Of a stretch of 64,000 nucleotides of DNA, positions 31,860 to 39,659 are shown one piece after another. Both the position numbers and the translations under genes were made by a program. The number at the start of each line of letters is the position of its first letter. Position 1 is the stretch's first letter. The DNA lies in NCBI GenBank assembly GCA_019240115.1, contig JAFAYV010000053.1:1-64000 (forward strand). The letters run 5' to 3'. The notes under the pieces were generated by a model that saw nothing but the letters and a program-made list of their open reading frames with translations, was not told the DNA's origin and ran no database searches. The stretch is from Solirubrobacterales bacterium (GTDB lineage Bacteria > Actinomycetota > Thermoleophilia > Solirubrobacterales > Solirubrobacteraceae).

Positions 31860-32729
31860 ATGGCCGCGGCGCGGGGAACGGAGGGACTGCAGCCACAGGA
31901 CCTGGTGCTGACGATGTTCGGCGCCCACGTGCGCCGGCCCGGCGAGACCGTCTGGTCGGGGGGCATGGTGGAGATCCTCGAGCGGCTCGACTTCACGCCC
32001 GGCGCGGCTCGGGCGGCGCTCGCCCGACTCGTCAACCGCGACCTGCTCGAGCGCACCCGGGACGGCCGCCTCGTCCACTACTCGCTGACCGCGCGCGCCG
32101 CCGCGCTGCTCGCCGACGGCGACCGACGCATCTTCAGCTTCGGGCGCACTCGGCCCGCCGACGCGTGGACGGTGCTCTGGCACGCGATTCCCGAGGCCCA
32201 GCGCGTCGCCCGCTCGCGCTTCGCCACCCGGCTGCGTTTCCTCGGCTTCGGCGCCGTCCAGGACGCGACCTGGGTGGCGGCGCGCGACCGCGAGCAGGAG
32301 GTCCGCCAGCTCCTGCGCGAGCTCGAGATCGAGCCGTACGCGTCGATCCTCGTCGGACGGCTGTCCCGAGGGCTGTTGCCGATCGCGCTCGTCGCCCAGG
32401 CGTGGCGGCTGGACCTGACCGTTGGGCGCTACGAGGCGTTCCTGGCGGAGTTCGAGTCGCTGCGCTGCCTCGAGGTCCGCGCCGGCCTGTCGCCCGTCGA
32501 CGCCTTCAAGCGCCGGACGCTGATGCTGCATCGCTTCCGCTCCTTCCCCTCAATCGATCCCGAGCTGCCCGAGTCGGTCGACTCGGTCGGCGCCCTGCGC
32601 GCCCGCGCGGTCGCGTGCTTCGACGAGGTCTACGGTGAGCTCGAGGAGTTCGCCACCGCCTACTTCCGCGCCGTCGCCCAGCCCGCGTGCAAGCCGATCG
32701 CGCGTGTGGGCGCAATGGATGACATCTGA
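31860..32729 (+). CDS. PaaX-family transcriptional regulator
   Basis: Regulator of 289 aa matching PaaX: a winged HTH (DLVLTMFGAHVRRPGETVWS; TPGAARAALARLVNRDLLER) followed by the PaaX-like core (RRIFSFGRTRPADAWTVLWH) and a C-terminal domain (FRSFPSIDPELPE). PaaX proteins are repressors that respond to aryl-CoA thioesters. Here it precedes the SDR/hydratase/RidA/dehydrogenase/monooxygenase operon and is divergent from the ThDP/cyclase unit, so it may control both. ATG at 31860 is preferred; a GTG 24 bases upstream is possible. Confidence 0.88.
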   Translation: MAAARGTEGLQPQDLVLTMFGAHVRRPGETVWSGGMVEILERLDFTPGAARAALARLVNRDLLERTRDGRLVHYSLTARAAALLADGDRRIFSFGRTRPADAWTVLWHAIPEAQRVARSRFATRLRFLGFGAVQDATWVAARDREQEVRQLLRELEIEPYASILVGRLSRGLLPIALVAQAWRLDLTVGRYEAFLAEFESLRCLEVRAGLSPVDAFKRRTLMLHRFRSFPSIDPELPESVDSVGALRARAVACFDEVYGELEEFATAYFRAVAQPACKPIARVGAMDDI

Positions 32730-32748
32730 CCCGGGTCGGGTGTAGACT
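32719..32748 (+). promoter_or_regulatory. Promoter ATGACA-N18-TAGACT upstream of the aromatic-CoA operon
   Basis: ATGACA (32719-32724) and TAGACT (32743-32748) are 18 bases apart, ending 11 bases before the SDR start codon. The -35 overlaps the last codons of the paaX-type gene. Leader would be about five bases, nearly leaderless. Confidence 0.5.
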
Positions 32749-32759
32749 GTGGGCTGCCG

Positions 32760-33506
32760 ATGGGCCGTTACGTCGTCGTCACGGGAGGCAGCCGCGGGAT
32801 CGGTCGGGAGATCGTCGCCCGGTTTGCCGCTCTCGGCGACGATGTCATCGCGATCGCTCGCGATGCCGCGGCGCTGCGTGAGGTGGCCGCCGAGCATCCC
32901 GGCAGCGTGCGCGGCATCGAGTGCGACCTCGCGGAGCCCGACCGCGTCGTCGCGCTGATGCGCGGTTTCGACGAGGTCGACGTCCTCGTCAACAACGCCG
33001 GCGTCGCCGACAGCGCGCCGCTGCACCGCACGAGCCTCGAATGCTGGCAGCGGCTGCTGGCGATCAACGCGACCGCCGCGTTCCTGTGCACGCGCGAGGT
33101 GATCGTCGGCATGCGCGAGCGCGACCGCGGGCGGATCATCACCGTCGCCTCGACCGCGGGGCGCGTCGGCGCCGCCTACGCCAGCGCCTATGCGGCCTCC
33201 AAGCATGCCGCGGTCGGGCTCATGCGCTCGGCGGCCGCCGAGCTCCGGGGGACCGGCGTCACCGCCAACGCCGTCTGTCCCGCGTACGCCGACACCGAGA
33301 TGACCGCCGCGTCGATCGAACGGATCGCGCAGCGCACCGGGCGCAGCCGCGACGACGGCGCCGTGGCGCTCGCCTCGACGTCGCCCCTGGGGCGATTGCT
33401 CGCGCCCGGCGAGGTCGCGGCCGCCGTGACGTGGCTGGCCTCCCCGGAGGCTTCGAGCATCAACGGACAGACCCTGATTCTCGACGGAGGAGGCATCCAG
33501 ACGTGA
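32760..33506 (+). CDS. SDR-family 3-hydroxyacyl-CoA dehydrogenase/reductase-like
   Basis: Classical SDR of 248 aa: VVVTGGSRGIGREIVARFAA, VLVNNAGVADSAPLHR, catalytic IITVASTAGRVGAAYASAYA then ASKHAAVGLM (YxxxK), and the C-terminus SINGQTLILDGGGIQT. First gene of a five-gene operon; its stop overlaps the start of the hydratase gene by four bases. In that company it most likely oxidises a 3-hydroxyacyl-CoA in a beta-oxidation-like sequence. Confidence 0.87.
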   Translation: MGRYVVVTGGSRGIGREIVARFAALGDDVIAIARDAAALREVAAEHPGSVRGIECDLAEPDRVVALMRGFDEVDVLVNNAGVADSAPLHRTSLECWQRLLAINATAAFLCTREVIVGMRERDRGRIITVASTAGRVGAAYASAYAASKHAAVGLMRSAAAELRGTGVTANAVCPAYADTEMTAASIERIAQRTGRSRDDGAVALASTSPLGRLLAPGEVAAAVTWLASPEASSINGQTLILDGGGIQT

Positions 33507-34330
33507 CGATCTTCCGCGCCTCGGCGCCCCTGACCGAGAGCTGGGGCCACTTCGACTTCGCGGTGCACGACGGCGTCGCCCGCATCACGTTCAACCGTCC
33601 CGATCGCCTCAACCCGCTGACCTTCGAGGCCTACGCCGATCTGCGCGACCTGCTCGCCGAACTGCCCCTGCGCGGCGACGCCCGCTCGGTGATCATCACG
33701 GGGCAGGGGCGCGGCTTCTGCTCGGGCGGCGACGTCGAGGAGATCATCGGCGAGCTGCAGACGTTCAAGGCCGCCGATCTCCTCGAGTTCACCCGCATGA
33801 CCGGCCAGATGATCCGGGCGATCCGCGACTGTCCGCTGCCGGTGGTCGCCGCGATCAATGGGATTGCCGCCGGCGCCGGGACCGTCGTCGCGCTCGCCGC
33901 GGACTTCCGGCTGCTCGCCGACACCGCCTCGTTCCAGTTCCTGTTCACCCGCGTCGGGCTGTCGGGCGCCGACATGGGCGCCGCCTACCTGCTGCCACGC
34001 GTCGTCGGGCTCGGCCGCGCCACCGAGCTGCTGATGCTCGGCGATCGGATCGACGCACCGCGCGCGCTCGAGATCGGCCTCGCCACCGAGGTGATGGCGG
34101 GCGCGGAGCTGATGGAGCGCGCCGAGGCGCTCGCGCGGCGGCTCGCCGACGGCCCCGCGCTCGCCTTCGCGACGACCAAACGGCTGATCTCCCGCGAGCT
34201 CGACATGGACCTCGCCGGCGCGGTCGAGTTCGACGCCGCCAACCAGGCGCTGCTGATGCTCGCCGACGACCACCGCGAGTTCTACGCCGCGTGGGCGGAG
34301 AAGCGCCCGCCGCAGTGGAAGGGGTCCTGA
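33503..34330 (+). CDS. Enoyl-CoA hydratase/isomerase family protein
   Basis: Crotonase-fold protein of 275 aa. The oxyanion-hole and acid/base segments are recognisable: GQGRGFCSGGDVEEIIGELQ, VVAAINGIAAGAGTVVALAA, and GLSGADMGAAYLLPRVVG. The position usually Glu in hydratases reads Ala-Asp (GADMG), so hydration, isomerisation and ring hydrolysis are all possible. The GTG start overlaps the SDR stop (GTGA). Four bases separate it from RidA. Confidence 0.87.
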   Translation: MTIFRASAPLTESWGHFDFAVHDGVARITFNRPDRLNPLTFEAYADLRDLLAELPLRGDARSVIITGQGRGFCSGGDVEEIIGELQTFKAADLLEFTRMTGQMIRAIRDCPLPVVAAINGIAAGAGTVVALAADFRLLADTASFQFLFTRVGLSGADMGAAYLLPRVVGLGRATELLMLGDRIDAPRALEIGLATEVMAGAELMERAEALARRLADGPALAFATTKRLISRELDMDLAGAVEFDAANQALLMLADDHREFYAAWAEKRPPQWKGS

Positions 34331-34333
34331 GCG

Positions 34334-34747
34334 ATGGCCAACGAGATCATCAACACCCCGTCGCTCGGCGACCCCGTCGGCTTCGCCCACGCCGTCGCCG
34401 CCGACTGCAACGGCCGGCTCGTGTTCCTCGGCGGGCAGACCGCGCTGACCCCCGAGGGCACGATCTCGGGTCCGAGCCTGCCCGAGCAGCTCGACGTCGC
34501 CGCCGGCAACGTCGTGGCGGCGCTGCGGACCGCCGGCGGTGAGCCGCGGGACATCGTCTCGATGCAGATCTTCGTCACCGACCCGGCCGACTACAGGCGC
34601 CAGCTCCCCGCGCTGGGCCGCGTGTGGCGGGCGCACTTCGGGCACCACTTCCCGGCGACCGGCCTGTTCGGCGTCACCCGGCTGTTCGACGACGAGGCGC
34701 TGATCGAGCTGATGGCGGTCGCCGTCGTCCCCGCGGTGCGACGATGA
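34334..34747 (+). CDS. RidA/YjgF/YER057c family protein
   Basis: Enamine/imine deaminase-fold protein of 137 aa with VFLGGQTALTPEGTI, VVAALRTAGGEPRDIVSMQI and FVTDPADYRR. RidA hydrolyses reactive enamines to ketones and ammonia. Standing between a hydratase and an acyl-CoA dehydrogenase gene, and upstream of an anthraniloyl-CoA-type monooxygenase, it is well placed to remove the amino group from a non-aromatic 2-amino-cyclohexene-carboxyl-CoA. That use is inferred. Its stop overlaps the next start (ATGA). Confidence 0.88.
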   Translation: MANEIINTPSLGDPVGFAHAVAADCNGRLVFLGGQTALTPEGTISGPSLPEQLDVAAGNVVAALRTAGGEPRDIVSMQIFVTDPADYRRQLPALGRVWRAHFGHHFPATGLFGVTRLFDDEALIELMAVAVVPAVRR

Positions 34748-35931
34748 CGACGGCCACCTCGTCGCCCGCCTCCGCGCTCGACGCCCACCTCGACGCCGGC
34801 GCGCGCGAGCTGCTCGCCGACACCGAGCGCCGGGCCAGCGAGGTGTTCGCGCCGCTCGCGCGACGCGGACGCGACGGCGAGGTCGATCGGGCGCTGCTGG
34901 CCGCCCTCGCCGAGCAGGGGCTGCTCGCGCGTCTGCTCAGCCGCGACGCCGGCGGCTGGCGGTCGGAGATCTCGGCGCTGGCGCTGTGCCTGATCCGCGA
35001 GGGCCTGGCCCGCTGGTGCACCGCCGCCGAGACCGCGTTCGCGATGCAGGGGCTCGGCAGCTTCCCGCTGCTGCAGTCGGGCACCCGGGAGGCGATCGAG
35101 GAGTGGATCCCGCGGGTCGCCTCCGGCGAGGCCGCCGCAGGGTTCGCCCTGTCCGAGCCCCAGGCGGGCAGCGACGTCGCCGGGCTCGCGCTGTCGGCGA
35201 GGCGCGACGACGACGCCGGTGGCTGGCGGTTGAACGGCCAGAAGACCTGGATCTCCAACGCCCCCGACGCCGACGTCTACTCCGTGTTCGCGCGCACGAC
35301 GCCCGGCGCGGGCGCGCGGGGGCTGACCGCGTTCCTCGTGCCCGGAGGCGCTGAGGGGCTGATCGGGCACCGGATCGAGCTCGTCTCGCCGCATCCGATC
35401 GGGACGCTCGTGTTCGAGGACGTGCGCGTCCCGCCGGAATACGTGCTCGGCGAGGTCGACCACGGGTTCGCGGTGGCGATGCGAACGCTCGACATGTTCC
35501 GGCCGAGCGTCGGCGCGTTCGCCGTGGGGATGGCGCGGGCGGCGATCGACGCGACCATCGCGTACACGAGCGAGCGCGAGGCGTTCGGGGGCCCGCTGGC
35601 CCGGATGCAGGCCGTCCGCCATCGCCTCGCCGACGTCGCCACCCGGGTGCAGGCGGCGCGCCTGCTCGTCCACGCGGCGGCCTCGGCGTACGACGCCGGG
35701 GTCTCACCCACGACCGAGGCGGCGGCGATGGCCAAGCTGATGGCGACCGAGGTCGCGCAGGAGGCCGTCGACGCGGCCATCCAGCTGCACGGTGCGACCG
35801 CGTTGCGACGCGGCCACCTGCTCGAGCACCTGTATCGCGAGGTGCGCGCGCCGCGGATCTACGAGGGAGCGTCCGAGATCCAGCGCGAGATCATCGCGCG
35901 CGCGATGTTCGCCCGGACAGAGGGGCGATGA
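34744..35931 (+). CDS. Acyl-CoA dehydrogenase
   Basis: FAD acyl-CoA dehydrogenase of 395 aa: FALSEPQAGSDVAGLALSAR, then NGQKTWISNAPDADVYSVFA, REAFGGPLARMQAVRHRLAD, QLHGATALRRGHLLEHLYRE, and RIYEGASEIQREIIAR with the usual catalytic-Glu neighbourhood. Overlaps RidA upstream and the monooxygenase-reductase downstream by four bases each. Most likely oxidises a ring-derived acyl-CoA in the same pathway. Confidence 0.9.
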   Translation: MTTATSSPASALDAHLDAGARELLADTERRASEVFAPLARRGRDGEVDRALLAALAEQGLLARLLSRDAGGWRSEISALALCLIREGLARWCTAAETAFAMQGLGSFPLLQSGTREAIEEWIPRVASGEAAAGFALSEPQAGSDVAGLALSARRDDDAGGWRLNGQKTWISNAPDADVYSVFARTTPGAGARGLTAFLVPGGAEGLIGHRIELVSPHPIGTLVFEDVRVPPEYVLGEVDHGFAVAMRTLDMFRPSVGAFAVGMARAAIDATIAYTSEREAFGGPLARMQAVRHRLADVATRVQAARLLVHAAASAYDAGVSPTTEAAAMAKLMATEVAQEAVDAAIQLHGATALRRGHLLEHLYREVRAPRIYEGASEIQREIIARAMFARTEGR

Positions 35932-38288
35932 GGGTCGCGATCCGCGGCGGGGGCCCGGGCGGCCTATACGCGGCGATCCTGCTCCGCCGGCTCGACCACG
36001 AGGTGACGGTGTGGGAGCGCAACGCCCACGACGACACGTTCGGCTTCGGCGTCGTCTTCTCCGACGAGACGCTCGCCGGCTTCCAAGCCGCGGATCCGCC
36101 GACCTATCGCGCGATCGCCGACAGCTTCGCGCGCTGGGGCGAGATCGACATCTTCTACCGCGGCGAGCGTCGAACTTCGGGCGGACACGGGTTCTCGGCG
36201 TTGAGCCGCAAGCGGCTGCTGACGATCCTGCAGGATCGGGCGGTTGCGCTCGGAGCCGACGTGCACTTCCTCACCGAGTCGCCGCCGCTGGAGGAGCTCT
36301 GCGCCGGCCACGACCTCGTCATCGGGGCTGACGGGGTCAACAGCGCGACGCGTACCGAGCGCGCGGAGGCGTTCGCGCCGAGCATCGACCGTCGGCTGTC
36401 GAAGTTCATGTGGCTCGGCACCGATCTCGTCTTCGAGGCGTTCACCTTCCACATCGTGGAGACCGAGTGGGGGGTGTTCCAGATCCACGCCTACCCATAC
36501 GACGACACGATGAGCACCTTCATCGTCGAGACCGACGAGGCGACCTGGCAGCGCGCCGGCCTGCACCGCAGCGAGGCGCTCGAACTCGCGCCGGGCGTCA
36601 GCGACGAGGCGAGCATCGACGTCTGCCGGCGCCTGTTCGCCGACATCCTCGATGGACACGAGCTGATCGGATCGGGCTCGCGCTGGCTGAACTTCAACAC
36701 GGTGCGCAACGCCCGCTGGCACGACGGCAACGTCGTCCTGCTCGGCGACGCGGCGCACACCGCCCACTTCTCGATCGGCTCGGGTACGAAGCTCGCGATG
36801 GAGGACGCGATCGCGCTCGCCTGGGCATTTCGCGCCGCCGGGGACGGGGGCGACGTCGGACCGGTCCTGCAGCGCTACGAGGATGCGCGGCGCGACGACG
36901 TCGCGAGCACCCAGCGCGCGGCCCAGGCGAGCCTCGAGTGGTTCGAGAACATCGCACGCTACGTCGGCCAGACCGCCGACGAGTTCGCCTTCAACCTCCT
37001 CACCCGCAGCCGCCGGATCACCTACGACAACCTCCGGATGCGCGACGACGCCTTCGTGGACGGCGTCGACGACACCTTCGCCGCTCGCGCCATGCCCGAG
37101 CTCGAGGGCGATCCACCGCCGCCGATGTTCTTCCCCTTCCGCCTCCGCGCGCTCGAGCTCTCAAACCGCGTCGTCGTCTCGCCCATGGACATGTACGCCG
37201 CGCAGGACGGGCGGGTCGGCGACTTCCACCTCGTCCACCTCGGCAGCCGCGGCGTCGGCGGCGCCGGCCTCGTCATGACCGAGATGGTCTGCGTCTCGTC
37301 CGAGGGGCGGATCACGCTCGGCTGCGGCGGCCTCTACGACGACGACCAGATCGCTGGGTGGGCGCGGATCGTCGCCTTCATCCACGGGCAGACGCGCGCG
37401 AAGATCGGCTGCCAGATCGGCCACAGCGGCCGCAAGGGCTCGACGCGGCTGCTCTGGGAGGGCGACCACGAGCCGCTGCAACGCGGCTGGCCGGTGATCG
37501 CGCCCTCGCCGCTGCCCTACTTCCCGCACAGCCCCGTGCCGCGCGAGATGACCCGCGCCGACCTCGAGCAGGTGCGCGGCGAGTTCGTTGCCGCCGCGCG
37601 GCGCGCCGAGGCGTGCGGGTTCGACCTGCTTGAGATCCACATGGCGCACGGCTACCTGCTCTCGTCGTTCCTCTCCCCGCTGACCAACGTCCGCGAGGAC
37701 GAGTTCGGCGGTGATCTGGCGGGGCGCGCCCGGTTCCCGCTCGAGGTGTTCGCCGCCTGCCGCGCGGTCTGGCCCGCCGAGAAGCCGATGGCGGCCCGGA
37801 TCTCCGCCACCGATTGGGTGCCGGGCGGCTTCACCGGCGGCGACGCGGTCGCGCTCGCCCGCATGCTCGCCGACCACGGCTGCGACCTCGTCGACGTCTC
37901 GACCGGCCAGGTGTCGCCCGACCAGCGTCCGGCCTACGGGCGCAGCTACCAGACCCCGTTCGCCGACCGGATCCGCCACGAGGTGGACATCGCGACGATG
38001 GCGGTGGGCGCGATCTCCAGCCACGAGGATGTCAACACGATCATCCTCTCGGGCCGGGCCGATCTGTGCGCGCTGGGGCGACCGCACCTCTACGACCCGT
38101 ACTGGACGTTGCACGCGGCGGCCGAGCAGGGCCTCGGCGAGGAGCCGTGGATCGTCAACTACCGCGCCGGCAGCCGGCGGCCGAACGACGGGCGCGCGGA
38201 GGCCGCCAAGGCGCCGCCGCGGGCGTCGCACGACGGCGCGCCGGCGGCGCCGCAGCGTTTTGCACCGCGGGCGGTCGCGTCGCCCTAG
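35928..38288 (+). CDS. Bifunctional anthraniloyl-/salicylyl-CoA monooxygenase-reductase
   Basis: Fusion of 786 aa. Residues 1 to about 390 are a class A FAD monooxygenase (VAIRGGGPGGLYAAILLRR; DLVIGADGVNSATRTER; VVLLGDAAHTAHFSIGSGTK). Residues about 400-740 are an Old-Yellow-Enzyme/FMN domain (FFPFRLRALELSNRVVVSPM; CQIGHSGRKGSTRL; LSPLTNVREDEFGGDLAGRA). This is the layout of 2-aminobenzoyl-CoA monooxygenase/reductase (Azoarcus) and of salicylyl-CoA 5-hydroxylases. The first half hydroxylates the aryl-CoA and the second can reduce the ring. Neighbouring RidA and tryptophan dioxygenase favour anthraniloyl-CoA. Last gene of its operon; its TAG shares the palindrome CTAG with the opposing gene's stop. 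Confidence 0.88.
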   Translation: MRVAIRGGGPGGLYAAILLRRLDHEVTVWERNAHDDTFGFGVVFSDETLAGFQAADPPTYRAIADSFARWGEIDIFYRGERRTSGGHGFSALSRKRLLTILQDRAVALGADVHFLTESPPLEELCAGHDLVIGADGVNSATRTERAEAFAPSIDRRLSKFMWLGTDLVFEAFTFHIVETEWGVFQIHAYPYDDTMSTFIVETDEATWQRAGLHRSEALELAPGVSDEASIDVCRRLFADILDGHELIGSGSRWLNFNTVRNARWHDGNVVLLGDAAHTAHFSIGSGTKLAMEDAIALAWAFRAAGDGGDVGPVLQRYEDARRDDVASTQRAAQASLEWFENIARYVGQTADEFAFNLLTRSRRITYDNLRMRDDAFVDGVDDTFAARAMPELEGDPPPPMFFPFRLRALELSNRVVVSPMDMYAAQDGRVGDFHLVHLGSRGVGGAGLVMTEMVCVSSEGRITLGCGGLYDDDQIAGWARIVAFIHGQTRAKIGCQIGHSGRKGSTRLLWEGDHEPLQRGWPVIAPSPLPYFPHSPVPREMTRADLEQVRGEFVAAARRAEACGFDLLEIHMAHGYLLSSFLSPLTNVREDEFGGDLAGRARFPLEVFAACRAVWPAEKPMAARISATDWVPGGFTGGDAVALARMLADHGCDLVDVSTGQVSPDQRPAYGRSYQTPFADRIRHEVDIATMAVGAISSHEDVNTIILSGRADLCALGRPHLYDPYWTLHAAAEQGLGEEPWIVNYRAGSRRPNDGRAEAAKAPPRASHDGAPAAPQRFAPRAVASP

Positions 38289-39145
38289 AGCGCGCTTCGG
38301 ATCTGCCAGAGGTCGGGGAACGCGGGGCGCAGCAGCGTCCTCGCCAGGGTCGCGGCCCCCGAGGTGCCGCCGGTGCCGCGCTTGTCGCCGATCGTCCGGC
38401 GGACCATCTGGACGTGGCGGTAGCGCCACTCCATGACCGCCTCGTCGAGGTCGACCATCCGCTCGCAGAGACGCGCCGCGTCGCCGTCGTCGCGGTAGAC
38501 GGCGAGCAGCGCGCGCTGGACGCCCTCTGACGGCGCAGCCGGTGCGGTGACGTCGCGCCGCAGCGCGTCGGCGGGGATCGGATAGCCCCGCGCGGCGAGA
38601 TAGCCGAGGAAGCCGTCGTACAGCGACGGCTCCCGGAGCGCGGCGGCGATCGCGGCGTGCTCGGGCGCCCGCGGATCGTAGGGGGCGAGCATCGCCTCCG
38701 GCTCGCGGCGCCCGAGCATCGCCTCCAGGCGCCGGAACTGCGCCGACTGAAAGCCGCTGCCCTCCTGCAGGCGGTCGCGGAACGCGGTGAACTGCAGCGG
38801 GGTCATCGTCTCGAGCACGTCGATCTGGGCGACGACCGTCTTGAGCACGGTCAGCATCCGCGTGACCGTCGCCAGCGCCTGCGAGGTGGCGACGGCGTTC
38901 AGCTGGCGGCGGAACTGCGCGCCCTCGTGCAGCAGCTGCTTGAACCACAGCTCGTAGACCTGATGGATGACGATGAACAGCAGCTCGTCGTGCTCCTCGG
39001 AGCGCGGGCGCTGAGCCCCGAGCAGCTCGTCGAGCGCGAGGTAGGTGCTGTAGTTCAGCGCCTCCCGGTGGGGCGCCGAGGTCGGCCCAGACGTGGCCTT
39101 TGCGGTCGCCAGGCCCCCGCCCCTCCCGCGGCGATCGGACCTCAG
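38285..39145 (-). CDS. kynA: Tryptophan 2,3-dioxygenase
   Basis: Haem dioxygenase converting L-tryptophan to N-formylkynurenine. The homology covers the complete family: LNYSTYLALDELLGAQ, EEHDELLFIVIHQVYELWFK, FQSAQFRRLEAMLGRR, WRYRHVQMVRRTIGDKRGTG (haem His, GTGGTSG loop) and AFPDLWQIR. The frame has no ATG, GTG or TTG before the conserved N-terminus (first ATG is at 38857, mid-protein). A CTG at 39145 overlaps the upstream gene's stop as CTGA, matching the ATGA/GTGA overlaps elsewhere, so I take it as a non-standard start giving 286 aa. Other CTG codons further in are possible. Confidence 0.85.
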   Translation of the reverse strand: MRSDRRGRGGGLATAKATSGPTSAPHREALNYSTYLALDELLGAQRPRSEEHDELLFIVIHQVYELWFKQLLHEGAQFRRQLNAVATSQALATVTRMLTVLKTVVAQIDVLETMTPLQFTAFRDRLQEGSGFQSAQFRRLEAMLGRREPEAMLAPYDPRAPEHAAIAAALREPSLYDGFLGYLAARGYPIPADALRRDVTAPAAPSEGVQRALLAVYRDDGDAARLCERMVDLDEAVMEWRYRHVQMVRRTIGDKRGTGGTSGAATLARTLLRPAFPDLWQIRSAL

Positions 39146-39450
39146 CGCGTCGCGGTCGTCGCCAGGGACGACATCACCACCTCGCCGATGTCGCTCTGCT
39201 GCAGCTTGACGAGCTCATCGATGTGCTCCGCGACCCACGCGGCCGCGGAGTCCTGCGCGGCGTCGGCTTGCGCCGAGGACGCCCAGTGCGACACCGAGAA
39301 CAGCCCCGCCGATGCCGCGATGAGCTCGTAGGACTGAAATCCCGGCCGCCCGCGGAAGATCTCGAGCATCCCGCCGGGCTCCTGCACCCTGCGCACCACC
39401 TCCTCGAAGGTCCCCGATTTCAACCTGTAGAAGGCGACACGAACATGCAT
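39142..39450 (-). CDS. ABM-fold small monooxygenase-like protein
   Basis: Protein of 102 aa resembling the antibiotic-biosynthesis-monooxygenase dimeric alpha/beta barrel (MHVRVAFYRLKSGTFEEVVR; GRPGFQSYELIAA; WASSAQADAAQDSAAAWVAE). Such proteins act as cofactor-free oxygenases, haem-related proteins or stress proteins. It is upstream of, and coupled to, tryptophan 2,3-dioxygenase. A role with haem or quinonoid intermediates is possible but unproven. Confidence 0.75.
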   Translation of the reverse strand: MHVRVAFYRLKSGTFEEVVRRVQEPGGMLEIFRGRPGFQSYELIAASAGLFSVSHWASSAQADAAQDSAAAWVAEHIDELVKLQQSDIGEVVMSSLATTATR

Positions 39451-39659
39451 GGTTCACCCTTTCGCGAACGGCGGTACGACCTCGAAGGCTAGGCACCGTG
39501 CGTGGCGGCGTCAACGCTCCCTATACTCGTGCACCTGCCCCCCGGCCACGGCACGGCCCTCGGGCACCGACTCGTGGAGCGCTGTCGCATGGGGGTTCAG
39601 CATCAGTCACCAACAGCCGGGAAGGCCCCAGCGATGGCGGCGCACCCGCGAGGTCAATA

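Noticed and set aside
29275-39450. Kynureninase gene
   Set aside because: Looked for a PLP-dependent aminotransferase-fold protein in this region; none of the frames shows one.
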